A DNA stretch of 64,000 bases from Pontibacter oryzae (GTDB taxonomy: Bacteria; Bacteroidota; Bacteroidia; Cytophagales; Hymenobacteraceae). The stretch lies in contig NZ_QWGE01000004.1 of the NCBI RefSeq assembly GCF_003576375.1, forward strand, positions 1-64,000, in the 5' to 3' direction. The position numbers and the translations under genes are program-made. The first letter of the stretch is position 1. Every line of letters begins with the position of its first letter. Shown one piece after another: positions 26,350 to 35,370 of this stretch. The notes below the pieces were generated by a model. It was not told the origin of the DNA. It saw only the letters and a program-made list of their open reading frames with translations, and ran no database searches.

Positions 26350-26544
26350 GAGATAATGTGTGTATACAGTGTTTGCCGCGGTTATAATGTTAAGGGTGGT
26401 AGGATAGATTACAAGTATAAATTTACCTGGCGCTTGGCAGGTATGCTTTAAGTACGACGCATGCCGAGGCCATAGGTTTAACATGCCCGGCTAAAAAGTG
26501 TTTTTTTAACTGGCTGCAGAAGAGCGCTTAACACTTAAAGTTAC

Positions 26545-26586
26545 TAAAAAACGGGAAGGCCGGCTTTAAAGCGCCAACCCTCCCGT
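26545..26586 (-). terminator. Terminator of the TrmH-family gene
   Basis: On the minus strand, ACGGGA...TCCCGT encloses further GGC/GCC pairing and is followed by TTTTTTAG. Its position is just past the methyltransferase stop. Confidence 0.7.
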
Positions 26587-26615
26587 GTAAGATTTAAGAT
26601 GAGCCCAGGTATACA

Positions 26616-27155
26616 TTACTGCTGGCCAGCCAGTATTTTGCTCAGGAAATCCCAGACTACCACACCTGTGGCCACCGATATGTTGAGCGAGTGCTTGGTG
26701 CCGAACTGCGGAATCTCCAGCACAAAATCAGAATGGTTTATTACGTCCTGCTCCACCCCGAAAACCTCGTTGCCCAGCACCAGCGCATACTTCTGGCCTG
26801 CCTCCGGCTGAAAATCGTTTAGCTTCACGCTGTTCTCGGCCTGCTCCACCGACCCGATTTTATATCCTTGGGCTTTCAGAGCCTTCACCAGTGCAAGGGT
26901 ATCGGGCACATGCTCCCAATCTACTGACTCGGTAGCGCCCAACGCAGTTTTCTCAATATCGCGGTGCGGAGGCTTCCCCGTAATGCCACACAAGTATACT
27001 TTTTCGACCATAAAGGCATCGGCAGTCCGGAAAACAGAGCCCACGTTGTTCAGGCTGCGCACATTGTCGAGCACCAAGACTAACGGTATTTTTTTCTTAT
27101 TTTTGAATTCTTCAACCGATTCGCGGTTGAGGTCATCCATCGAGAGTTTTCGCAT
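26616..27155 (-). CDS. RNA 2'-O-methyltransferase, TrmH/SpoU family
   Basis: A SPOUT-fold, AdoMet-dependent RNA methyltransferase, about 179 residues from MRKLSMDDLN (another Met lies four codons upstream at 27167). Motif 1 appears as LVLDNVRSLNNVGSVFRTADAF. Motif 2 is YALVLGNEVFGV and motif 3 is LEIPQFGTKHSLNISVATGVVVWDF; together they form the trefoil knot. The protein lacks an N-terminal RNA-binding extension, like the short TrmH-family members. Whether the target is tRNA or rRNA cannot be told. Confidence 0.92.
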   Translation of the reverse strand: MRKLSMDDLNRESVEEFKNKKKIPLVLVLDNVRSLNNVGSVFRTADAFMVEKVYLCGITGKPPHRDIEKTALGATESVDWEHVPDTLALVKALKAQGYKIGSVEQAENSVKLNDFQPEAGQKYALVLGNEVFGVEQDVINHSDFVLEIPQFGTKHSLNISVATGVVVWDFLSKILAGQQ

Positions 27156-27328
27156 TCTTTTAGACATTAGACGCTAGACATGAGATATTAGACTTTGCAT
27201 CCAGCGCGGCTGCAAAGTTCCGGTGGTTTTAGGCAAAAGGCAAACTAATTGTTGCTTGTTAAATTGTTGAATGGCTAAACTGCTGGACTTGGAAAGTATG
27301 ACACTTGCTTTTGCTCTTTTTGCTCTTT

Positions 27329-27420
27329 CGGATTTGAAATCCGCAAAGGATAGGCAGCAGCGAACAGGCCAGCAGGCGGATTACAAATCCGCTTTTAGTT
27401 AGTTCCGGATTACAAATCCG
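27329..27420. repeat. Three copies of a 15-bp palindrome CGGATTNNAAATCCG
   Basis: CGGATTTGAAATCCG at 27329-27343, and CGGATTACAAATCCG at 27377-27391 and 27406-27420. Each can form a six-base-pair hairpin. They are spaced 48 and 29 nt apart. I do not see the element elsewhere in the window. Confidence 0.75.
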
Positions 27421-27640
27421 AAACAGCAGTTTGTTTAAGAGCTGGCTTTTAAGGTAAGAACTTAGGAACAGCAAGCCCTTAGTATAGCGGCTGCCAGGTG
27501 CACTAATGACGATTTTTTGTTTGAGCGTTCAGCGAGTGGGGGTAGGGGCCCTCTTATTTTCTCATCAAGGAGAAAAGTAAGGCCTAGCCGGCGAGGCGAA
27601 AAGCTCGCAAGAATCTTTAAAGAAATTATTTAAAATGAAA

Positions 27641-27659
27641 CTATACTCTAAGAGTATAG
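27641..27659. repeat. Palindrome before mutS
   Basis: CTATACTCTAAGAGTATAG is a perfect inverted repeat with 9-bp arms around a single central A. It ends 19 nt before the mutS start codon, where it could bind a dimeric regulator or form a 5' UTR hairpin. Confidence 0.55.
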
Positions 27660-27678
27660 AATTAAATAGAGTTACAGT

Positions 27679-30312
27679 ATGAAAGGAGAAGGCAAAGGCA
27701 CGGTAACCCCGCTGATGAAGCAATATAACGCTATCAAGGCAAAGCATCCGGGGGCGCTGCTGCTGTTTAGGGTAGGGGATTTTTACGAGACCTTCGGCGA
27801 GGATGCCATTAAGGCAAGTAAGATACTGGATATCGTGCTGACTAAGCGCGGTGCAGGATCATCCTCGGAAACGGCACTGGCCGGCTTTCCGCATCACTCT
27901 TTAGATACCTACCTGCCCAAACTGGTGCGTGCCGGCGAGCGCGTGGCCATCTGCGACCAGCTCGAAGACCCGAAAACGGTAAAAGGCATCGTGAAGCGTG
28001 GTGTAACAGAGCTTGTAACGCCTGGCGTGTCGTTTAACGACCAGGTGCTGGAGCGGCGCAGCAACAATTACTTGGCCGCTGTGCACTTCGGCAAAACCGA
28101 AACGGGCGTGTCTTTTCTGGATGTTTCCACGGGCGAGTTCATCACGGCGCAGGGCGATAAAAACTACATTAGTAAGCTGCTGCAAAGTCTGGCGCCTGCC
28201 GAGGTGCTTTTCTGCAAGCGCGAAAAAGAAACCTTTACCGAGCGCTATGGTCCCGACTTCCGGTACTATGCTCTGGAGGAGTGGGTGTTTAAGTATGATT
28301 ACGCCTATGAATCGCTGACACGGCAGTTCGGAACGGCCTCTCTGAAAGGTTTTGGCATTGAGGGGATGAGCGAGGCCATTATCTCGGCGGGCACTATACT
28401 TCATTACCTTTCCGAAACGCAGCACAACGAGATTAGCCATATTGCCACAATCTCCCGACTAGAAGAGGATACGTATGTATGGCTCGACCGCTTTACTGTG
28501 CGCAACCTGGAGCTGGTGTATCCGCAGCATCCAGAGGGCGTACCGCTAATCAACGTGCTCGACCAAACCGTGACACCCATGGGGGCTCGCCTGCTTAAAA
28601 AGTGGGTAGTGCTTCCCCTGAAAGACGTTACCCAGATTCGCCGCCGCCTCGATACCGTAGAGGCTCTGACAAATCACCGCGAGCTGCTGGATGAACTGGT
28701 GCAGCACCTGAAGCAGATCAACGACCTGGAGCGCCTTATCTCGAAAGTGGCCGTACGGCGTGTAAATCCGCGTGAGCTGGTGCAGCTGGCCAAAGCGCTG
28801 GAGGCCATACTTCCGATCAAGAAACTGCTTGCCGCCAGTGGCATACCTGCCCTGGTTAAACTGGCCGACCAGCTAGCCCCCTGCGATGGCTTGCGCGAGG
28901 AGATCCGAAATGTGCTGAAGCCGGAGCCGCCCATGCTCACCAACCAGGGTAATATGATCAACGAGGGCGTGAACGAGGAGCTGGATGAGCTGCGTGCCAT
29001 CGCTTTCTCAGGCAAAGATTACCTGGCACAGTTGCAGCAGCGCGAGATCAAGAACACGGGTATCAGCTCGCTTAAAATCGCCTATAACAAAGTATTTGGC
29101 TACTACCTGGAAGTAACGCATGCGCACAAAGACAAAGTGCCGGCCTCCTGGATACGCAAGCAAACGCTGGTTAACGCCGAGCGCTACATCACCGAAGAGC
29201 TAAAGACTTACGAGGAGAAGATTTTGAATGCCGAGGAGCGCATTTATACCATCGAGTTCAGTCTGTTCAACGAGTTAGTGCTGTATGCTATGGATTACGT
29301 GGCGCAAGTACAGCAAAATGCTAAAATTATCGGTGTAATTGATTGTCTGAGCGCCTTTGCCGGCATTGCCCTGAGCAGCAACTACGTGAAGCCCGAGGTA
29401 AACGAAAGTCATATTCTTAATATTAAAAAAGGCCGCCACCCGGTTATCGAAAAGCAACTGCCGCTCGGCGAAACCTACGTGCCAAACGATATTTTCCTGG
29501 ATAACGAGGAGCAGCAGGTAATTATCATTACAGGCCCAAACATGGCCGGTAAAAGCGCCCTGCTTCGCCAGACGGCTCTTATGGTGTTGATGGCCCAGAT
29601 CGGTTCCTTTGTGCCGGCAGAGGCTGCGCAAATCGGTATCATAGATAAAATCTTTACCCGCGTGGGTGCTTCGGATAACCTGTCGAAAGGCGAGTCTACG
29701 TTTATGGTGGAGATGACCGAAACGGCAAGTATACTCAATAACCTTTCGGACCGCAGCCTGGTGCTAATGGATGAGATTGGCCGCGGCACCAGCACCTATG
29801 ACGGTATATCCATTGCCTGGGCCATTGTGGAGCACCTGCACAACCACCCGAAGTACAAGGCCAAAACCCTTTTCGCGACACACTACCACGAGCTAAACCA
29901 ACTGGCCGAGGAACTGCCGCGCGTGAAGAACTATAACGTATCGGTGCGCGAGGCAGGAGGCAAGATTTTGTTTATGCGCAAACTGGTGCCGGGTGGCAGC
30001 GAGCACAGCTTTGGTATTCATGTGGCCCAGATGGCCGGGATGCCGAACAACGTAGTGCTGCGCGCCGATGAGATCATGCACCACCTGGAAAAAGAGAAGG
30101 TATCGGAACAGGCTCCGCAGCAGAAAATGAAGACCGTGCCGAAGAACAACTACCAGCTAAGTATGTTTGAGCTGCACGACCCACAGTTGGAGCGCGTGAA
30201 GGAACTAATGGAGCAACTCGATATAAACACGATAACTCCCGTGGAAGCGCTGCTAAAACTAAATGAGTTAAAATTACTACTACAGGACAAAGAGAAGTCT
30301 GGCGTACGTTAA
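27679..30312 (+). CDS. mutS: DNA mismatch repair protein MutS
   Basis: 877 residues. The mismatch-reading motif GDFYE is at 33-37 (Phe35 and Glu37), followed by the connector, lever and clamp domains. The ATPase domain has Walker A GPNMAGKSALL near residue 619, STFMVEMTETASIL, Walker B LVLMDEIGRGTSTYDG and the conserved FATHYHEL. The helix-turn-helix dimerisation tail includes HVAQMAGMPNNVVLRADEIMHHLE. All canonical MutS1 elements are present, so strand-directed mismatch repair is expected. Together with the orphan vsr gene, two mismatch-repair functions occur in this window. Confidence 0.97.
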   Translation: MKGEGKGTVTPLMKQYNAIKAKHPGALLLFRVGDFYETFGEDAIKASKILDIVLTKRGAGSSSETALAGFPHHSLDTYLPKLVRAGERVAICDQLEDPKTVKGIVKRGVTELVTPGVSFNDQVLERRSNNYLAAVHFGKTETGVSFLDVSTGEFITAQGDKNYISKLLQSLAPAEVLFCKREKETFTERYGPDFRYYALEEWVFKYDYAYESLTRQFGTASLKGFGIEGMSEAIISAGTILHYLSETQHNEISHIATISRLEEDTYVWLDRFTVRNLELVYPQHPEGVPLINVLDQTVTPMGARLLKKWVVLPLKDVTQIRRRLDTVEALTNHRELLDELVQHLKQINDLERLISKVAVRRVNPRELVQLAKALEAILPIKKLLAASGIPALVKLADQLAPCDGLREEIRNVLKPEPPMLTNQGNMINEGVNEELDELRAIAFSGKDYLAQLQQREIKNTGISSLKIAYNKVFGYYLEVTHAHKDKVPASWIRKQTLVNAERYITEELKTYEEKILNAEERIYTIEFSLFNELVLYAMDYVAQVQQNAKIIGVIDCLSAFAGIALSSNYVKPEVNESHILNIKKGRHPVIEKQLPLGETYVPNDIFLDNEEQQVIIITGPNMAGKSALLRQTALMVLMAQIGSFVPAEAAQIGIIDKIFTRVGASDNLSKGESTFMVEMTETASILNNLSDRSLVLMDEIGRGTSTYDGISIAWAIVEHLHNHPKYKAKTLFATHYHELNQLAEELPRVKNYNVSVREAGGKILFMRKLVPGGSEHSFGIHVAQMAGMPNNVVLRADEIMHHLEKEKVSEQAPQQKMKTVPKNNYQLSMFELHDPQLERVKELMEQLDINTITPVEALLKLNELKLLLQDKEKSGVR

Positions 30313-30334
30313 AAAATGCCTAAAATGATTTTTT

Positions 30335-30377
30335 GCCGGTGCGACTATACTTCAAAATATAGTTGCATCGGCTTTTT
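30335..30377 (+). terminator. Terminator of mutS
   Basis: The 15-nt arms GCCGGTGCGACTATA (30335-30349) and TATAGTTGCATCGGC (30358-30372) pair with two G-U wobbles, followed by TTTTT. Confidence 0.88.
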
Positions 30378-30570
30378 CAATAGTTCTGGGTCTAACAAAT
30401 AGATGCTTAAAGTATAAATTTGCTTGTTTTCTGGCTCAGGAAGTATAAATTTACACTTAGATGAAGGTGCAGCGGCAGGCAGCACAAACCGGTTCTAAAA
30501 AAGTTTGAAAATTTTCTCCCTGATAATCAGCAAGAAGAGTGTTAGTAGTTAATTTTTTTTAGAGCGGCTC

Positions 30571-30600
30571 TTGACATCTCAGAATTTGTCTATATCTTTG
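30571..30600 (+). promoter_or_regulatory. Promoter of the tRNA-Gly/tRNA-Leu unit
   Basis: TTGACA begins at 30571. After exactly 19 bp following TTG comes TATCTTTG (30593-30600), a complete match to the Bacteroidota promoter. Transcription would start about 7 nt later, some 33 nt before the first tRNA. Confidence 0.82.
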
Positions 30601-30639
30601 CATCACTAAATCACTACAACGATTTAGGAAATGACAAAA

Positions 30640-30712
30640 GCGGGAGTAGCTCAGTTGGTAGAGCGCGACCTTGCCAAGGTCGAGGCCGCGGGTTCGAATC
30701 CCGTCTCCCGCT
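30640..30712 (+). tRNA. tRNA-Gly, anticodon GCC
   Basis: The cloverleaf can be drawn fully. The acceptor GCGGGAG pairs with CTCCCGC, the D-arm is GCTC/GAGC, and the anticodon stem CGACC/GGTCG holds loop TTGCCAA (anticodon GCC). The T-arm is GCGGG-TTCGAAT-CCCGT. CCA is not encoded. Confidence 0.96.
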
Positions 30713-30792
30713 CGCTTAATTAAGACAAGAGACGTTGTGATAAACAACGTCTTTGTTTTTTAAAGTCACCTCTTCGGGATTAGCCCGAAGTT

Positions 30793-30876
30793 GCCGGGAT
30801 GGTGGAACTGGTAGACACGCAAGACTTAAAATCTTGTGAGCGCAAGCTCGTGCGGGTTCGATTCCCGCTCCTGGTA
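30793..30876 (+). tRNA. tRNA-Leu, anticodon TAA
   Basis: Class II tRNA. The acceptor GCCGGGA pairs with TCCTGGT and the anticodon stem AAGA-type arm holds loop CTTAAAA (anticodon TAA). A long variable arm (TGAGCGCAAGCTCG) follows, then the T-arm GCGGG-TTCGATT-CCCGC. CCA is not encoded. It shares the promoter of the upstream tRNA-Gly. Confidence 0.95.
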
Positions 30877-30911
30877 CTCAATTTACTATATTTGCAGAAG
30901 CAGATATACTG

Positions 30912-30947
30912 AAAAAGCCGCTTAAACACTGTTTTAAGCGGCTTTTT
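30912..30947 (+). terminator. Terminator after the tRNA pair
   Basis: AAAAAGCCGCTTAAA (30912-30926) pairs with TTTAAGCGGCTTTTT (30933-30947), a perfect stem flanked by A and T runs. Confidence 0.9.
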
Positions 30948-31340
30948 GCATTTATAGCTTTCTTAAGCTTAACCCTCCGTTTAATGACGCTGCTTAAATA
31001 ATATATGGCTTTAACCAAACTAATTAAGCTAAAAACTGTATCCTAATTACGTTGCGTGCAAAGCCAAGATTTAGTGTTTGCAAGCGTTTACCTCTTGTGC
31101 AAATGATGGCACAGGTTGTTTCAGACTAAGGAATATTTGCTAACTCTGACCGAGAGGCCTGCAAACTTCGAAATGTTGCACATCTTAGTAGATGTATATT
31201 TAAATAATCACACAAAATAAAAAAATATTCACCTTAAAGGCACTAACTTCTTTTAAGGATTGTATCTTAGATGCCTCTATTTCAATAGTATAGAGCATAT
31301 ATTATATACTTTGCTGTAATAAGCTATAACACAAATTTAT
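30948..31340. other. AT-rich intergenic region after the tRNAs
   Basis: About 390 nt, clearly richer in A and T than the flanking housekeeping genes. No open frame, tRNA-derived repeat or integrase remnant can be seen. A possible -7-like TACTTTG lies near 31310, some 30 nt before the next start codon. Confidence 0.45.
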
Positions 31341-32423
31341 ATGAGAATACAGGAACTTGACGCGCTTCGCGGAGTAGCTGCTTTTGGAGTGTTTTTGTTT
31401 CATTTCCAGTTATTTAACTATGGTTATCTGGGAGTGCATCTATTCTTTATAATATCAGGTTTCGTTATCCTGCTCACTGCAAATAGCGTTAAAAGCTCCT
31501 CAGATTTTGTGATTGCACGTATTTCAAGGTTGTACCCAACCTATTGGGCATGTGTCATACTTACCTCTTTGGTGCTAATTCTTGCGGGCCAAGCCATTTC
31601 TCTGAAGCAGTTTGTACTCAATTTAAGTATGTTTCAGATGTTTCTTGGAGAAAAGAATATTGATGGTGCTTATTGGAGTTTGGCAGAAGAACTTGTGTTT
31701 TATATGGTTGTTTTCGGCGCGCTTGTGTTAGGGCTTGTGCGGAATGTGCGCTTATGGGGTGGATTTATGTTGATTTCGGCGATAGGGGGCATTTTTCTAA
31801 ACCCTGAACTTGGGCTTCAGAAAAACCTGCAGGATGTTGTAAAATACTTTGCGCTGTTTGTAGCCGGAGCTTTGTTTTATCAAGTATACATAGCTCCAAA
31901 GCTAAAAGCTGAGCACGTTATAGGCTTGCTTCTTTGTTTCGCTGTAACCATACAATATCAGTTTGGTAAACACCTTAGCTACTATAATCATACATATGAG
32001 GCGATAATTATTGGTGCTTGCTTCGGGATTTTTACTTTGCTGGTAGCAGGCAAGTTGGGCTTCCTGAAACAATACAAATGGGCCCTGTTCATAGGTGAGA
32101 TATCTTATCCGTTTTACCTTTTACATCAAGAAATCGGCCTTGCCTTCCGTAGGCTCTTCCCTGCACAGGATATGTGGGTGCATATAGCAGTAGTAATCGC
32201 TATATTTTTTGGAATTGCGGCCATCGCAACGCTGATAAATAGGTACATAGAGAAAACTATATCGAAAACGGTTAAGAATAAACTTAGTGCCTGGAACAGC
32301 CATATAAAGTGGCCAAGCATGCAACGCAAAAAAGCAGTGGTGCTTGAGCCGGTAAGTACTTATGGCGTTAGCCTGGCAGGAGATACAGAAAGCCAAGAAC
32401 AGAGCCAAACGGCAACTATCTAG
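31341..32423 (+). CDS. Acyltransferase family 3 (OafA/YrhL-type) membrane protein
   Basis: 360 residues with about ten transmembrane helices. The N-terminus RIQELDALRGVAAFGVFLFHF contains the family's LRGxA and a catalytic-type His. It continues with YGYLGVHLFFIISGFVILLT and YWSLAEELVFYMVVF, both typical of this family. Such enzymes move acyl groups from the cytoplasm onto surface polysaccharides, lipopolysaccharide or other envelope acceptors. The soluble C-terminal tail is short. The gene is AT-richer than its neighbours. Confidence 0.92.
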   Translation: MRIQELDALRGVAAFGVFLFHFQLFNYGYLGVHLFFIISGFVILLTANSVKSSSDFVIARISRLYPTYWACVILTSLVLILAGQAISLKQFVLNLSMFQMFLGEKNIDGAYWSLAEELVFYMVVFGALVLGLVRNVRLWGGFMLISAIGGIFLNPELGLQKNLQDVVKYFALFVAGALFYQVYIAPKLKAEHVIGLLLCFAVTIQYQFGKHLSYYNHTYEAIIIGACFGIFTLLVAGKLGFLKQYKWALFIGEISYPFYLLHQEIGLAFRRLFPAQDMWVHIAVVIAIFFGIAAIATLINRYIEKTISKTVKNKLSAWNSHIKWPSMQRKKAVVLEPVSTYGVSLAGDTESQEQSQTATI

Positions 32424-32803
32424 GGCGTCTTCTGAACCTGAATTACATGCACTTAGCTTTCTTTGATGACAAATCAGTTACAGTGCTAGCTGCTTTGAAT
32501 TGTCAAGAGATGCTATCTTTACATTGCATAAATGACTGAAAGTGCTCAGTTATGTAGACACAGCGTGTGTCTAATTTTTTAAAGCTGAAGGTTATAGATA
32601 GTTGCTGAAGCGTGAAATACCTTCTTAGGTAGCTACTATTTTAAAAGTTCTCTTGAAGTTCACTGATAATTTAACGATGTTGAAACTATAATATCGAGAG
32701 GTGGTATAAGGAATATGATTTTTTCTGTTTGGTACTAACTTAAAAATAGGAAGTACCACAGACACTTAGTATTTCCCTTACGGCTAGTCCCTTATATTAT
32801 AGC
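32424..32803. other. AT-rich intergenic region
   Basis: 380 nt with no supportable open frame on either strand and no clear terminator. Composition is AT-rich. A TTG-N17-TACATTG sequence near 32500-32526 is only a weak promoter candidate. Confidence 0.4.
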
Positions 32804-34033
32804 ATGCCTTATACAATTGCTCCGGCTAAACAAACTGAAAAAACGGAGGTTCCTTCTAAAAGAATTGAGGTCATTGATGCATTGAGGGGCTTCTCTTTAT
32901 TAGGTATCATCCTAACGCATACTACCTATTCTTTTCTGGAAACAACTGCACAGCCAACCACTATTGGCGACTCGGGCAATTTAAGCCTGATGGAAAATAT
33001 GATAAAAATGGGGGTCCAAGTATTTGCCACTGGCAAGTTCTATAGCATCTTCTCGTTTTTGTTTGGGCTAAGTTTTGCCATACAGCTGCAGAGCGCAAAA
33101 AGTATGGGGCGCCCATTTATAGGGCGCTTTTTATGGAGACTGGCTATACTTTTGGTATTAGGATATTTGCATACGCTACTTTACCCACGCGATATCCTGC
33201 AGATTTACGCCTTGCTGGGTACGGTGCTTATCTTTTGCGTGAATTGGTCAGGTAAAAAGCTTTTGATGTGCAGCTTGCTGCTATTTGTGGTAAGTATAAT
33301 GGCATCAATATTTGCACCACAGCTCGAAGCTCTCATTTATCCTCCTATTACAGCTGCAAACCAGTATGTGATCAGCGAAGTATTTGGCGTTGCCAAGTTT
33401 GCCTTTCTGATACCATCCGGAAGAGTGTTTGTAACAGTATCGCTGTTTATGCTTGGGCTTTATGCCGGCAGGAAAAACATATTTAAAGATACGCCTGCCC
33501 ATAGAGCCTTTTTTAAGAAATTGCTGATTTGGGGTGGCGTAGCCTCAGTTATTTGTACAGGCATTGTAGGTCTAATCGCTTTTGCAGGGCTAGGTACTAA
33601 TTTTACTGCTGGTGTTATTGAGGCCATCTGCACGGACATCCAAAAAATAGCGCTTTCAACCTTTTTTGTAGCATTAATTGTGCAACTGTATCGGAACAAA
33701 AATGCCCTAAGCTACATGTTGAGCTGGCTGGTGCCTGTAGGTAGAGTAGGGTTGACCGTCTATGTTTCGCAATCTTTGTTTATGGTTGGGTTCTATGAGT
33801 ACGCGCTTGCACCAGGGGCGATCAGCGAACTAGGGCTAATGTTAGTATTACCTATTACACTGCTTTACTTTGCAGGGCAAATGCTGCTAGCCTCCTGGTG
33901 GATGGCCAATTACAGGCTTGGCCCGCTGGAGTGGCTTTGGAGGTCTCTTACATACTTAAAGGTGCAACCTATCCGTAAGCCTGTTTACAGTACAGTAGAG
34001 GCAGGTGCCATGGGCTCAGTTTCCTCTAAATAG
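32804..34033 (+). CDS. DUF418 (YeiB-type) membrane protein
   Basis: 409 residues. RIEVIDALRGFSLLGIILTH at the N-terminus belongs to the heparan-alpha-glucosaminide acetyltransferase-like N-terminal part. The C-terminal DUF418 block contains PVGRVGLTVYVSQSLFM and WMANYRLGPLEWLWRSLTY. About ten hydrophobic segments are present. The family is distantly related to membrane acyltransferases; its substrate is unknown. It is preceded by another acyltransferase-type gene. It ends only 11 nt before the convergent rodA gene, with no terminator between. Confidence 0.9.
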   Translation: MPYTIAPAKQTEKTEVPSKRIEVIDALRGFSLLGIILTHTTYSFLETTAQPTTIGDSGNLSLMENMIKMGVQVFATGKFYSIFSFLFGLSFAIQLQSAKSMGRPFIGRFLWRLAILLVLGYLHTLLYPRDILQIYALLGTVLIFCVNWSGKKLLMCSLLLFVVSIMASIFAPQLEALIYPPITAANQYVISEVFGVAKFAFLIPSGRVFVTVSLFMLGLYAGRKNIFKDTPAHRAFFKKLLIWGGVASVICTGIVGLIAFAGLGTNFTAGVIEAICTDIQKIALSTFFVALIVQLYRNKNALSYMLSWLVPVGRVGLTVYVSQSLFMVGFYEYALAPGAISELGLMLVLPITLLYFAGQMLLASWWMANYRLGPLEWLWRSLTYLKVQPIRKPVYSTVEAGAMGSVSSK

Positions 34034-34044
34034 TACGAAGCGGG

Positions 34045-35370
34045 TTATCTTGCCAACTCCTTGGCTCTGTTAGCATCTATTGCTAAAAGTATAAACAGCA
34101 GGATTGTGAAAGACCAAAGCGAGGAGCCTCCGTAGCTGAAAAAAGGCAAAGGAATGCCTACCACGGGCGCCAGCCCGATCGTCATGCCAACGTTTACCAG
34201 AAAGTGGAAGAAGATAATAGAGGCAACGCAGTAGCCATAAGTGCGGCCAAATACCGACTTCTGCCTTTCAGCGATGTTTACGATGCGTGTAAGCAACAGC
34301 AGGAAAAGCCCAATAAGTATGGTGCTGCCAATCCAGCCATGCTCCTCACCTATAGTACAGAAGATAAAGTCAGTACTTTGCTCCGGCACAAAATCGAATT
34401 TGGTTTGCGTACCCTCTAAGAAGCCCTTGCCCCACAAGCCACCAGAGCCAATGGCAATTTTAGACTGCGTTACGTTCCAGCCAAAACCCAAGGGGTCAGC
34501 CTCAGGGTTGATAAGCGCCTTAATGCGGTTCTGCTGGTGTGGTTGCAGCACGTCATTCACAAAAAAGTCAACGCTGAAAATCATTGCCACCACAACTCCC
34601 CACAGAGCAATTATCACCTTAAAGCGCCGTAGCAAGCGGTAGTCTAGCCAAGTGGCCAGGGCCATAAGTATGGTGATGCCCGCAATTAGGTATAACTTCG
34701 GAACAAGCAATGTAAGTATAAATACAGCTGCTGCGGAGCCACCTATAATGAGTATAAGCGGCGACATGCCCTCGCGGAAGTATGCCAACACAAAGGCTGC
34801 GAACACCAGAGCAGAACCAGTCTCGTTTTGCAGAATAATGATGAGTGGCGGCACCAAGGTGATAGCTGCCAGAATCATCTGGTCCTTAAAGTTCTGCTGG
34901 CGTAGGTTTATGGTGCTCAAGAACCTGGAGGCAGCAAGTGCAGTGGCAAACTTGGCAAGCTCGGCTGGCTGCAACCGGATTCCGGCCCCTAGATCAAGCC
35001 AGGAGCGTGAGCCGGCAATCGGCTTTGCAACCACAAGTGTTACCAGCAGCAACAGTATGATAAAGCCATAGATAGGGTAGGCTAAATGCTCGTACACCTT
35101 ATGGTCTACTACAAGCAGCACGATAATCAACAGGAAGGAAGCCCCGATCCAGGCTAACTGCTTGCCGGAGTTTATATCCATGCTGAAAATGTTGATCACA
35201 TTGTCGGGGCTATAAACGGCGGCATAGATATTCATCCAACCCAACGCTACCAGCAGGAAATACAGCAACACGGTTACCCAGTCGAGGTGCGGGGTAATCA
35301 GGCGGGACGAACGGCGAACGGTGGTCGGGCTCACTAATCTATTTCCAAGTACTTTCTGCTCAACACCCAT
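34045..35370 (-). CDS. rodA: Rod shape-determining protein RodA (SEDS glycosyltransferase)
   Basis: Peptidoglycan glycosyltransferase of the elongasome, working with PBP2. 441 residues with about ten transmembrane helices. The SEDS landmarks are LQPAELAKFATALAASRFL, VPPLIIILQNETGSALVF with the catalytic-type Asp position replaced in this reading by NETGSA (the usual Bacteroidota form is QPDxGSA or QNETGSA), and FVPEQSTDFIFCTIGEEHGWIGS. The ATG at 35370 overlaps the end of mrdA by 37 nt; a GTG at 35334 that overlaps the mrdA stop by one base is an equally good start. Confidence 0.93.
   Translation of the reverse strand: MGVEQKVLGNRLVSPTTVRRSSRLITPHLDWVTVLLYFLLVALGWMNIYAAVYSPDNVINIFSMDINSGKQLAWIGASFLLIIVLLVVDHKVYEHLAYPIYGFIILLLLVTLVVAKPIAGSRSWLDLGAGIRLQPAELAKFATALAASRFLSTINLRQQNFKDQMILAAITLVPPLIIILQNETGSALVFAAFVLAYFREGMSPLILIIGGSAAAVFILTLLVPKLYLIAGITILMALATWLDYRLLRRFKVIIALWGVVVAMIFSVDFFVNDVLQPHQQNRIKALINPEADPLGFGWNVTQSKIAIGSGGLWGKGFLEGTQTKFDFVPEQSTDFIFCTIGEEHGWIGSTILIGLFLLLLTRIVNIAERQKSVFGRTYGYCVASIIFFHFLVNVGMTIGLAPVVGIPLPFFSYGGSSLWSFTILLFILLAIDANRAKELAR

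Larger units (their letters stand above)
27168..27678. other. Repeat-rich intergenic region upstream of mutS
   Basis: 511 nt without a gene. It holds four TAGAC-containing units (27160-27193) and an AATTGTTGAATGGCTAAACTG stretch like the one near 48555. Three CGGATTNNAAATCCG palindromes follow (27329-27420). Next come a G-rich word shared with 42218-42235, and a 19-nt palindrome just before mutS (27641-27659). Confidence 0.6.

Noticed and set aside
30559..30747. Open frame on the minus strand across the tRNA-Gly gene (62 codons)
   Set aside because: It is the reverse complement of the tRNA and its leader; such frames with a GIRTRGLDLGK-like core are a known annotation artefact over tRNAs.
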